From an uncultured Lachnospiraceae bacterium (GTDB taxonomy: Bacteria > Bacillota > Clostridia > Lachnospirales > Lachnospiraceae): DNA of 12,947 bases. A model generated the notes under the pieces. That model saw nothing but the letters and a program-made list of their open reading frames with translations, was not told the origin of the DNA and did not search any database. The stretch spans positions 1 to 12,947 of the forward strand of contig CAJTYN010000080.1 of NCBI GenBank assembly GCA_910584115.1, written 5' to 3'. Shown here piece by piece: positions 7,626-12,947 of this stretch (position 1 is its first letter; every line of letters begins with the position of its first letter). The translations under genes were made by a program, and so were the position numbers.

Positions 7626-9082
7626 ATCCCATCCACCTCCTGGGCCCTCTCCAGGGCATTCATCACCGCCATGGCCTTATTGGCCGACTCCTCGTATTCC
7701 CTCTCCGGCACGCTGTCCGCCACGATGCCGCCTCCGGCACGCACGTACACTGTGCCGTCTTTTTTGACCGCCATGCGGATGGCGATGCAGGTGTCCAGGT
7801 TCCCAGTGAAGTCCAGATAGCCCAGGGCGCCCCCGTAGATCCCCCGCGGGGTGCCTTCCAGCTCCTCGATGATCTCGCATGCCCGGATCTTCGGCGCGCC
7901 GGAGAGGGTCCCCGCCGGGAGCACCGCATCCACAGCGTCCAGCCCGTCGCAGTCCAGCCGGATATCCCCCTCCACCTGGGAACAGATGTGCATGATCCGG
8001 GAATAGCGGTGGACCATCTTGTAGCCCGTCACCTGCACGCTCTTATAGGAAGAGATCTTCCCCAGATCGTTCCTTCCCAGGTCCACCAGCATGTTGTGCT
8101 CCGCCAGCTCTTTTTCATCCGCGAGCAGTTCCCGCTCAAGAGCTTCATCCTCCTCCCGGGTCTTTCCCCGGGGACGGGATCCGGCCACCGGAAATGTGAC
8201 CAGCCGCCCCTGATCCAGCCTGACCAGTGTCTCCGGGGAGGTGCTCATGATCTCTTCCTGATCGATGTGCATGTAGACCATGTAGGGGGACGGGTTGGTG
8301 GTCCGCAGGACCCGGTAGGCGTTCAGGAGGCTCCCTTTGTACGGGCTCTCAAACTGCCGGGAGATCACCGCCTGGAAGATGTCCCCGGCCCGGATATACT
8401 CTTTGGTCCTCTCCACCATCCGGCAGTATTGCTCTTTCGTCACATTGCAGGTAAAATGTACCCTTTCCTGGGGCGCCCGCTCCTCCGTCAGGTCCGGCTG
8501 GCGGATCATGGCCGCCATGGCCTCTAAGTCCGCCGTGGCTTTCCCGTAATTTTCCATGACCTTATCCGTCTTCATATTTACGATCAGGGCGATCTTCTGC
8601 CGCAGATGGTCGTAGGCGATCACTCTGTCAAAGAGCATCAGGTCCAGGTCGTGGGAACTGGCCGCCTCGATATGCAGCACCGGCTCCGCGTACCCGATCA
8701 TGGAATAGGCAAAATATCCCACGAAACCTCCGGCAAAGGGCGGAAAGCCTTCGATCCTGGGCGCCCGGTATCCTTTTATGATATCCCGGATCACCTGCAT
8801 CGGCTGGCGCGTCCGGATCTTCCGTGTCTCTTCCCCTTCTTCTATGGTGACCGTGCCGTCCTGGCAGTAGACCCGCATCACCGGATCATAGCCCAGGAAA
8901 GAATAACGGCCCCATTTCTCTCCCCCTTCCACGCTCTCCAGCAGATAATAGCAGGGACTCTGCCGGGAGATCTTTTTTAACAGGCCGATGGGGGTGATGA
9001 TGTCCGCGTAGATCTCTTTACAGATCGGGACCACATCGTAGTCTCTCGCATATTCCAAGATCCGTTCACATGAAGGCTGCAT
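7613..9082 (-). CDS. trpE: Anthranilate synthase component I
   Basis: A 489-residue chorismate-using enzyme that makes anthranilate with ammonia from TrpG, the committed step of the pathway. Seen: the tryptophan feedback-site motifs LLES (47-50) and NPSPYM (263-268), then the chorismate-binding domain with PVAGSRPRG (298-306), VDLGRND (334-340), PAGTLSGAPK (389-398) and the AGGGIVADS region (449-457) with the ensuing conserved Glu residues. Both feedback motifs are intact, so allosteric inhibition by Trp is expected on top of T-box control. The ATG at 9080-9082 has an AAAGGAG ribosome binding site 7 bases upstream. It is the first gene after the T-box terminator. Confidence 0.98.
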   Translation of the reverse strand: MQPSCERILEYARDYDVVPICKEIYADIITPIGLLKKISRQSPCYYLLESVEGGEKWGRYSFLGYDPVMRVYCQDGTVTIEEGEETRKIRTRQPMQVIRDIIKGYRAPRIEGFPPFAGGFVGYFAYSMIGYAEPVLHIEAASSHDLDLMLFDRVIAYDHLRQKIALIVNMKTDKVMENYGKATADLEAMAAMIRQPDLTEERAPQERVHFTCNVTKEQYCRMVERTKEYIRAGDIFQAVISRQFESPYKGSLLNAYRVLRTTNPSPYMVYMHIDQEEIMSTSPETLVRLDQGRLVTFPVAGSRPRGKTREEDEALERELLADEKELAEHNMLVDLGRNDLGKISSYKSVQVTGYKMVHRYSRIMHICSQVEGDIRLDCDGLDAVDAVLPAGTLSGAPKIRACEIIEELEGTPRGIYGGALGYLDFTGNLDTCIAIRMAVKKDGTVYVRAGGGIVADSVPEREYEESANKAMAVMNALERAQEVDGICCS

Positions 9083-9130
9083 CCTGATACTCCTTTCTGA
9101 CTGACTTTACAGATACCTATGGATGGTAAC

Positions 9131-9174
9131 AAAAAAACGGCCTCTGTCCCCACTCATATAGGGACAAAAGCCGT
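9131..9174 (-). terminator. T-box-controlled terminator of the trp leader
   Basis: A 14-bp stem is formed by 9161-9174 and 9137-9150 with two G-U pairs, a 10-base loop and a run of seven U (9131-9137). The 5' arm contains UGUCCC (9161-9166), which is also the 3' arm of the antiterminator, so the two structures exclude each other. Confidence 0.95.
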
Positions 9175-9453
9175 ATGATATACGCTCCTGCGGTACCACC
9201 CAGATTGGCCTGGACATCTCTTCCAGACCCACTCTCTTCTATGTACTGACATACATACCTGCTTGATAACGGATCAGGTTTCCGTCAGCGCCTACTCCCA
9301 TCCTGATGGTTTCGGGCTGCCCTCGCAAGTCCATTCGTCTATGCGTCCATGACTGTCTTTCCACCTGCCGACAGCTCTCTGACATATCTGCGATAGAGTA
9401 CTACTCTTGTTCATAGGTTTGTGCGGTCCTATTAGATTTTCTAAATCTTTGTG
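9131..9453 (-). ncRNA. T-box riboswitch leader, tryptophan-specific
   Basis: This leader RNA reads the charging state of tRNA-Trp: uncharged tRNA stabilises the antiterminator and lets RNA polymerase enter trpE. Stem I: CGCA (9389-9392) pairs with TGCG (9324-9327) and TATG (9383-9386) with CATA (9340-9343), enclosing the specifier loop with GAA-TGG-AC; the specifier codon UGG (Trp) is at 9331-9333 and is followed by A as usual. The distal stem I carries the AGAGAGCTG motif near 9380. Stem III is GGTCTGGA/TCCAGGCC (9207-9229). The T-box is GGG-TGGTACC-GCA (9189-9201), with the seven-base bulge at 9192-9198 that binds the tRNA acceptor end; the antiterminator closes with UGUCCC at 9161-9166. 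A small AGATTT/AAATCT hairpin precedes stem I. The 5' end is estimated from the promoter. Confidence 0.96.
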
Positions 9454-9459
9454 TGGAAT

Positions 9460-9488
9460 AGTATACACCCGTGCGGATGGTTTGTCAA
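9460..9488 (-). promoter_or_regulatory. Consensus promoter of the trp operon
   Basis: On the minus strand, TTGACA (9483-9488), a 17-base spacer and TATACT (9460-9465) form a near-perfect sigma-A promoter. Transcription should start near 9453, which gives a leader of about 370 nucleotides before trpE. No Trp repressor-like operator is evident; control seems to be by the T-box. Confidence 0.92.
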
Positions 9489-9528
9489 ATCTTTTTTTCT
9501 CAGTTTAAGCATACGGTACTTCCCATCT

Positions 9529-9610
9529 GCCGAAATGTTATCGTTATGGTAAGATAACATTTCGGCCTGTGTGCTGATTTTGGATTGAACAACTCAACCA
9601 TAACACACAG
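9529..9610. repeat. Perfect 14-bp inverted repeat plus neighbouring hairpin with complementary loop
   Basis: GCCGAAATGTTATC (9529-9542) is the exact reverse complement of 9553-9566, around a 10-base loop. Directly beside it, CTGTGTG (9567-9573) is complementary to CACACAG (9604-9610). The loop of the first hairpin holds GTTATGG (9543-9549), complementary over seven bases to CCATAAC (9598-9604), at the edge of the second hairpin's loop, sharing one base with its stem. No U-run follows the stem on either strand, so it is not a typical terminator. It could be a structured RNA, a recombination or transposition end, or a mobile-element scar. Confidence 0.6.
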
Positions 9611-9673
9611 CTGCTTGGAATACTATCTTTTTTGAGAACTTTTAACTGTCCAGTCAATTATTTTGTATAGAAT

Positions 9674-9726
9674 AAAACTTTCCTAATCTACCAATATTTT
9701 TGGATCCAACAGATTAGGAAAGTTTT
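9674..9726 (-). terminator. AT-rich hairpin terminator after the ATPase fragment
   Basis: A perfect 16-bp inverted repeat pairs 9711-9726 with 9674-9689 around a 21-base loop that itself contains CCAA/TTGG. In minus-strand RNA the descending arm ends in GUUUUAUUC, a U-rich tail that suits termination of transcripts from the fragment at 9745-10044. The A-rich outer stem could also serve the other direction. Confidence 0.65.
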
Positions 9727-9744
9727 AATTAATTTCTCCGTGAT

Positions 9745-10044
9745 CTAACTGCAAAGAAATTCTTCTGCAATCTCATTCCATGTGTTTTCAGAATATTTCT
9801 GTAATGCTCTATCAAACATTTCCTGTGAAATAATATTCTCACCATTCCATTGGTCTTGAACTAAACGCATCATTCGAATAACATCTCTTGGTCGTTGCCA
9901 TGAGTAACTAAGAATATATTTTCTCACTTCCATTCCATTAATAACCGGAGCAAAATATACTTTCCAAACATTCTCTGATCGTTGTATTCCTGCCATTTTT
10001 TCCGACGCATATATTTTACTTTCAATCAACCTTAACAATGGACT
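9745..10044 (-). pseudogene. Truncated gene fragment, C-terminal part of a P-loop ATPase (tentative)
   Basis: The open frame encodes about 100 residues with no proper start: the only upstream initiation codon in frame is TTG at 10068, inside a terminator hairpin, and no ribosome binding site suits it. The residues KVYFAPVINGMEVRKYILSY followed by SWQRPRDVIRMMRLVQDQW and EMFDRALQKYS resemble, from memory, the C-terminal region of Sll1717-type P-loop ATPases; the P-loop and Walker B parts are absent. The frame ends at EEFLCS, apparently also short of the family's normal end. AT-rich codons differ from neighbouring genes, as expected of acquired DNA. It probably represents a remnant of an accessory or defence-type gene with both ends lost. 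The family assignment is the least certain part; the fragmentary nature is better supported. Confidence 0.5.
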
Positions 10045-10098
10045 AAAAAGCCTGATCTGCTCGCGCAAGAGCTAAATCCCTTATAAATCAGGCTTTTT
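10045..10098 (-). terminator. Terminator of the toxin-antitoxin operon
   Basis: AAAAAGCCTGAT (10045-10056) is exactly complementary to ATCAGGCTTTTT (10087-10098), enclosing a 30-base loop with an inner GCTC/GAGC. In minus-strand RNA the stem ends in CUUUUUAG, giving a usable U-run; it reads symmetrically and may act both ways. It lies about 107 bases after the toxin stop and exactly at the broken edge of the ATPase fragment. Confidence 0.75.
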
Positions 10099-10099
10099 G

Positions 10100-10130
10100 C
10101 AAACAGACGGAAATAAGCCCCGTCTGCTTG
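10100..10130 (-). repeat. Second hairpin in the toxin-antitoxin 3' region
   Basis: In minus-strand RNA, CAAGCAGACGG (10120-10130) pairs with CCGUCUGUUUG (10100-10110) over 11 bp including one G-U, with a 9-base loop. The plus strand would have an A-C mismatch at that place, so the stem is better on the minus strand. No U-run follows; it may protect the 3' end or assist the terminator immediately downstream. Confidence 0.55.
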
Positions 10131-10204
10131 ATCCCAGTTCAAGAACATAGCCCTTCAGACACCCATGGCGAAACGGTCGCTTTGTCGGCATTCTTTTTCG
10201 GTAT

Positions 10205-10483
10205 TCAAAACAGATCACTATGTGTACCAGTCCTGATCAGTTTTAAAATAAGCTCTTCTTGGAGGATCTTATAGATCAATAACCAGTCAGGTTCTATATG
10301 GCATTCCCTCATGTCCTTATAATTTCTCGAATTATTGAGCGGATGATCCTGGTATGTTTCCGGAAGAGACTCTCCACTGCCCAAGAGCAGGATCACTTTT
10401 TCAAGTTTCTTCGGATCGCATCCCCTTTTGACCGCCAGCTTGTAATCCTTTTTAAACTGTCCGGTAAATCCTGGTCTAAGCAT
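10205..10483 (-). CDS. yafQ: YafQ-family toxin (mRNA interferase, RelE superfamily)
   Basis: A 92-residue ribosome-associated endoribonuclease toxin, the same length as E. coli YafQ. Seen: the hallmark segment RECHIEPDWLLIYK and the C-terminal THSDLF. His47, His62, Asp66, Trp67, His88 and Phe92 correspond to the E. coli catalytic and functional residues His50, His63, Asp67, Trp68, His87 and Phe91, so the toxin looks intact and active. Known family members cleave translated mRNA in the ribosomal A site when the antitoxin is degraded. Its ATG overlaps the antitoxin stop by 8 bases (10476-10483), the usual antitoxin-first arrangement. It lies in an accessory patch next to a broken gene, consistent with horizontal acquisition. 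Confidence 0.93.
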   Translation of the reverse strand: MLRPGFTGQFKKDYKLAVKRGCDPKKLEKVILLLGSGESLPETYQDHPLNNSRNYKDMRECHIEPDWLLIYKILQEELILKLIRTGTHSDLF

Positions 10484-10745
10484 TGAGTGCCTCCATCAGG
10501 TCGTCAACACTGTCAAAAGGACCGTACATATCCTCTTCTTTTTCAGCTGACTCCATTGCTGCATAAGTGGTCTGGTTCGGTTCATCGATACGGACTTCAA
10601 AAGGCAACCCATGGTGCCGTAACGCCTGCCGATAGAAGATCCCCGTCGCTGTACTCAGATCCATACCCAGAGATTTAAAAAGGGCGGTGGCCTGTTCCTC
10701 CAATTCAGGTTCTATCCTCAGAGTCATATTCCCTTTATCACCCAT
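10476..10745 (-). CDS. dinJ: DinJ/RelB-family antitoxin
   Basis: An 89-residue antitoxin that neutralises the adjacent YafQ toxin and represses its own promoter. Seen: N-terminal ribbon-helix-helix with MTLRIEPELEEQATALFKSL and LSTATGIFYRQALRHHGLPF, typical of DinJ/RelB, then an acidic C-terminal tail FDSVDDLMEALNA for toxin wrapping. The start is ATG at 10745, since AAAGGAG lies about 7 bases before it and MGDKGNMTLR matches the family beginning; the open frame extends 22 codons upstream across the promoter -10 and cannot all be translated. Confidence 0.92.
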   Translation of the reverse strand: MGDKGNMTLRIEPELEEQATALFKSLGMDLSTATGIFYRQALRHHGLPFEVRIDEPNQTTYAAMESAEKEEDMYGPFDSVDDLMEALNA

Positions 10746-10782
10746 ATGCGCACTCCTTTCTTTTCTGTTCGTCTGCACTATC

Positions 10783-10816
10783 ATTATACGCAATATCCAT
10801 TTTCTATACAAGTATA
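10783..10816 (-). promoter_or_regulatory. Promoter and palindromic operator of the toxin-antitoxin operon
   Basis: Minus strand: TTGTAT (10806-10811), a 17-base spacer and a perfect TATAAT (10783-10788), some 38 bases before the antitoxin ATG. The dyad TATAC-TT-GTATA (10805-10816) covers the -35 region and is a good candidate for binding of the ribbon-helix-helix antitoxin, giving autorepression. The promoter is seen; the operator is inferred. Confidence 0.75.
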
Positions 10817-10853
10817 TCTCACATCTTTTGATCGATAAATATATGGACGATGA

Positions 10854-12083
10854 TCAGACCGCGATATGCAAGATCGGGTGCAGTCTATACACACCATAGG
10901 GCACGCCATAGTTCCCGCTGTAGCTCTTCGCCTCCGCGAACAGCGGATCGTAGACCAGCCCGCCGATCTCTGTCCAGCTGTGGGCGAGTCCCGCCGTGCC
11001 GTCGCTGTCCGCGCACACGTAGATGTCCCGATACCCCAGCGCTTTCGCCATATAGGCAAAGGCAGACGCGTCGGACTGGCAGTTTCCCCCTTTGAGGATG
11101 AAATGGTCATTGGCATAGACCGCCGGCCATCCGCGGAAATTGCTGAACACTCTGCGGGTCACATATGGCTTGGAGATCACCCAGTCGAAACAGGTCTTCA
11201 GTTTCTGGCTTCTGGACATCTGCGGCGTCGTGATCCGCCCGACGATCTCTTTCGCCCGCAGGAACGTCTCAAGATCCAGCGCCTGCACGTCATCCATCGC
11301 GCTCCCGTCGGCATGGTAATACCGCGCGCCTTTTTTCCGTGCCTGCAGCACGCCTTTCTCATCCAGGTAATATGTGGTCGACTTTACCTTCGTCGTCCCC
11401 CTCTGCAGGACTCCTCTGCTGTTAAAATAATAGCGGTCCTTTCCGATCTTCGTAAGCCCCACGGCCCTAGATCCGTCCCCTTTAAAATAGGATCTTCCGG
11501 ACTTGAGGTTTTTCCAGCGTTTTCGCAGCATGATCCCTTTTTTGCTGAAATAATACTGCTTTTTGCCGATCTTCTCAAGTCCGGTGACGCGGACGCCGCT
11601 GGACCCGAAATACATCCTGCCCGACTTAAATGTCTTCCAGCCGTTTTTCTTGACCACGCCTTTTTTGTCCACGTAATAGACCCGGCTCTTTACTTTGATC
11701 AGCTCATCTTTGATGATACGTCCGTATCTGTCCGTCCGGTAAGATCTTTTGCCCACGATCCCCCAGGCGTTCTTCCTGAGATATCCGTGCCTGTCAAAAA
11801 AATATTGCCGCTGGCCGACGGAGACCACTCCCGTCACGTATCTTCCGTCACGGTAATATCTCTTCTTACCGTTTTTCAGCGTCTCCCAGCCTGTCTTTTT
11901 TGGCTTTGCCGGCGTCGGGGTGACACTGGCTCCTGGCGTCGCGGCCGCTGGCCCGGATACGGATGCCGCCCCATCTACGGCCGCCCGCACCGGTATGACG
12001 ATGGCCAGGCAGGTCATACAGACCAGTATCCATATCTTTAGACAGCACAGGGCTCTCATCTTCTCTTTTGTCTTCTCTTTCAT
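10854..12083 (-). CDS. Secreted cell-wall-binding-repeat protein with transglutaminase-like domain
   Basis: A 409-residue exported protein. Residues 1-34 look like a signal peptide: basic N-terminus, hydrophobic core, cleavage after PVRA. A Pro/Ala/Thr-rich linker (about 36-62) follows. Residues about 65-265 hold roughly nine or ten repeats of about 20 residues with the pattern GW...L..G...YF...G, related to choline/glucan/cell-wall-binding repeats, but very Lys/Arg-rich. Residues about 268-409 are a transglutaminase-like (papain-fold) domain: Cys335 in GGNCQSDASAFAYMAKALGY, His368 in AHSW and Asp379 in VYDP form the expected triad. Such proteins are found on clostridial surfaces; actual activity may be peptidase, amidase or crosslinking, and the substrate is unknown. 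ATG at 12083 follows a GAGGAG site. It lies 21 bases after mntP and is probably co-transcribed with it. No clear terminator follows; reading may continue into the toxin-antitoxin promoter region. Confidence 0.85.
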   Translation of the reverse strand: MKEKTKEKMRALCCLKIWILVCMTCLAIVIPVRAAVDGAASVSGPAAATPGASVTPTPAKPKKTGWETLKNGKKRYYRDGRYVTGVVSVGQRQYFFDRHGYLRKNAWGIVGKRSYRTDRYGRIIKDELIKVKSRVYYVDKKGVVKKNGWKTFKSGRMYFGSSGVRVTGLEKIGKKQYYFSKKGIMLRKRWKNLKSGRSYFKGDGSRAVGLTKIGKDRYYFNSRGVLQRGTTKVKSTTYYLDEKGVLQARKKGARYYHADGSAMDDVQALDLETFLRAKEIVGRITTPQMSRSQKLKTCFDWVISKPYVTRRVFSNFRGWPAVYANDHFILKGGNCQSDASAFAYMAKALGYRDIYVCADSDGTAGLAHSWTEIGGLVYDPLFAEAKSYSGNYGVPYGVYRLHPILHIAV

Positions 12084-12104
12084 GTCCTCTCCTCACTCAA
12101 TGTC

Positions 12105-12668
12105 CTACAGTATACCCAGATGCTCCAGCAGGATCTTAAATGCCATCAGCACTAAGATCGCGCCGCCGGCCGTCTCCGCCTTGGCCTGGTACCTGGCCCC
12201 GAAGATATTCCCAATCTTGATCCCCGCCGCGCTGAGGCAGAAGGTCGTGGCCCCGATGACCAGGACCGCCGCCAGGATCTGGACTTTCAGGAATGCGAAC
12301 GTCACGCCCACCGCCAGGGCGTCGATGCTGGTGGCGACGGCCAGCATGGTCATGGTCTTCACATCGAAAGACGGATCCGCCTCGAAGCACCCGTCTTTTT
12401 GCCGGGCCTCTTTGAGCATGTTCAGGCCGATGACGCATAAGAGCGCGAAGGCCACCCAATGGTCCACGCGGGCGATCAAGTCCTGAAAATGCACGCCCAG
12501 CCCGTAGCCTAACAGCGGCATCAGCGCCTGGAACCCGCCAAAGTAAACGCCTGCCAGCACCGCATGCCTCCATCTCATGCTGGACAGGGACAGCCCCTTA
12601 CAGATGGAGACTGTAAAAGCATCCATGGACAGCCCCACCGCGATGACAAATATCGAAAAAAAGTTCAC
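12105..12668 (-). CDS. mntP: Putative manganese efflux pump MntP
   Basis: A 187-residue integral membrane protein with six predicted helices, the length of E. coli MntP (188). The two internally related halves each carry a conserved acidic motif: GLSMDAF (Asp16) and TSIDALAVG (Asp116), in the first helices of the repeats. It exports Mn(II) from the cytoplasm across the membrane in characterised members. The start is GTG at 12668, which shares GTGA with the preceding gene's stop; GGGAGG lies 5 bases upstream. No manganese riboswitch (yybP-ykoY type) is visible directly before it because the gene is inside an operon; any such control would be further upstream, outside the window. Confidence 0.93.
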   Translation of the reverse strand: MNFFSIFVIAVGLSMDAFTVSICKGLSLSSMRWRHAVLAGVYFGGFQALMPLLGYGLGVHFQDLIARVDHWVAFALLCVIGLNMLKEARQKDGCFEADPSFDVKTMTMLAVATSIDALAVGVTFAFLKVQILAAVLVIGATTFCLSAAGIKIGNIFGARYQAKAETAGGAILVLMAFKILLEHLGIL

Positions 12669-12947
12669 TGTAACCTCCCAAATCCCTGATAGACGAGCGC
12701 AGAGATCTCCCGGATATGTTCCCGTGCCGTCCAGGTGTCCGTCAGCCCCGCCGACATCACACAGAGCACATAATCCCTCCCCGGGCCGTAGACGATCGCC
12801 GCATCGTGCTCCATCGTGCTGACCTCGCCGGTCTTATTTGCCGCCTGGGTCCCTTCGGGCAGACCCGCCGGGATCTTCTCCCTGCGCTGCTGCATCTTCA
12901 GAAGCCCCAGCATCTGAGCGGAAGCCTCCGGGGATACGCATTCCCCC
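12665..12947 (-). CDS. Class A beta-lactamase-like serine hydrolase, 3' end (partial)
   Basis: The open frame runs off the right edge; 93 C-terminal residues are present. Seen: SPEASAQMLGLLKMQQRREK followed by IPAGLP, then NKTGE (the KTG motif lining the active site in class A enzymes), EHDAAIVYGPGRDYVLCVMS (the strand after it) and a final helix. The SxxK nucleophile lies beyond the window. Members of this group of Clostridia are often housekeeping or cell-wall serine hydrolases and not necessarily drug-inactivating; resistance cannot be inferred from this fragment. Its stop overlaps the mntP GTG by four bases, so both are in one operon. Confidence 0.85.
   Translation of the reverse strand, partial: GECVSPEASAQMLGLLKMQQRREKIPAGLPEGTQAANKTGEVSTMEHDAAIVYGPGRDYVLCVMSAGLTDTWTAREHIREISALVYQGFGRLQ

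Larger units (their letters stand above)
9489..9744. other. AT-rich gene-free stretch upstream of the trp promoter
   Basis: These 256 bases hold no credible gene on either strand. Two structured elements occupy most of it: a double hairpin with complementary loops (9529-9610) and a long AT-rich hairpin (9674-9726). Base composition is clearly lower in G+C than that of the trp operon. Confidence 0.7.

Noticed and set aside
7589..8527. A 312-codon plus-strand frame
   Set aside because: It is antisense to trpE and trpG, with no recognisable domain; the minus-strand genes are certain.
9200..9460. A second, tandem T-box in the trp leader
   Set aside because: Only one TGGTACC bulge, one specifier loop and one terminator are found.
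9529..9610. Integron attC site or CRISPR repeat
   Set aside because: The ordered R-box/L-box pattern of attC is not present, there is no integrase, and no repeat-spacer periodicity occurs in the window.
10081..10191. A 36-codon minus-strand frame beginning 13 bases after the toxin stop, a possible third gene of the operon
   Set aside because: There is no convincing ribosome binding site, it runs through both hairpins of the 3' region, and the peptide resembles nothing known to me. It would deserve a conservation check only if the hairpins prove not to be terminators.
10866..12041. A 391-codon open frame on the plus strand
   Set aside because: It lies wholly opposite the secreted repeat protein, whose signal peptide, repeats and catalytic triad are recognisable. 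The antisense product has no recognisable motif and is a composition artefact.
12669..12760. A manganese (yybP-ykoY) riboswitch before mntP
   Set aside because: The space before mntP is the coding end of the serine hydrolase; no riboswitch structure is recognisable.

Overview
The window looks like a chromosomal segment of a Gram-positive anaerobe of the Clostridia, most likely a Lachnospiraceae-type species. This rests on strong GGAGG-type ribosome binding sites, sigma-A-type promoters, a tryptophan operon under a T-box riboswitch instead of a repressor or TRAP, a clostridial-type dihydroxy-acid dehydratase, and a cell-wall-binding-repeat surface protein. Species assignment cannot be made from the window alone.

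Left region (1-2545, + strand): a FadR/FCD-type GntR regulator ending at a clear intrinsic terminator, then a single ilvD-type dehydratase gene with its own strong promoter. A 10-base element, TATGTCTACT, lies upstream of the regulator and, inverted, upstream of the ilvD promoter. It fits the general GntR-family operator pattern, so this may be a small self-contained regulon.

Centre (2601-9490, - strand): a complete seven-gene operon, trpE-G-D-C-F-B-A, that converts chorismate to tryptophan. Genes are packed with overlaps of 13, 4, 4 and 8 bases and gaps of 12 and 4 bases. It is preceded by a consensus promoter and a full T-box leader whose specifier codon is UGG (Trp). Antiterminator and terminator are mutually exclusive. 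A hairpin between the convergent ilvD and trpA ends probably terminates both. TrpA carries Glu where the E. coli enzyme has catalytic Asp60.

Accessory patch (about 9500-10820): distinctly AT-rich DNA between the trp promoter and the next operon. It holds an unexplained 82-base double hairpin with complementary loops, an AT-rich terminator, a truncated gene fragment resembling the C-terminal part of a P-loop ATPase, two further hairpins, and an intact DinJ/RelB-YafQ toxin-antitoxin operon with its own promoter and palindrome.

Right region (10854-12947, - strand): an operon reading from beyond the window edge: the 3' end of a class A beta-lactamase-like serine hydrolase, mntP (Mn efflux, GTG start overlapping the preceding stop), and a secreted protein with cell-wall-binding repeats and a C-terminal transglutaminase-like Cys-His-Asp domain.

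No new multi-gene system is demonstrable. The items most worth a second look are the double-hairpin element, the GntR-ilvD pair with its shared operator candidate, the TrpA substitution and the truncated ATPase patch.
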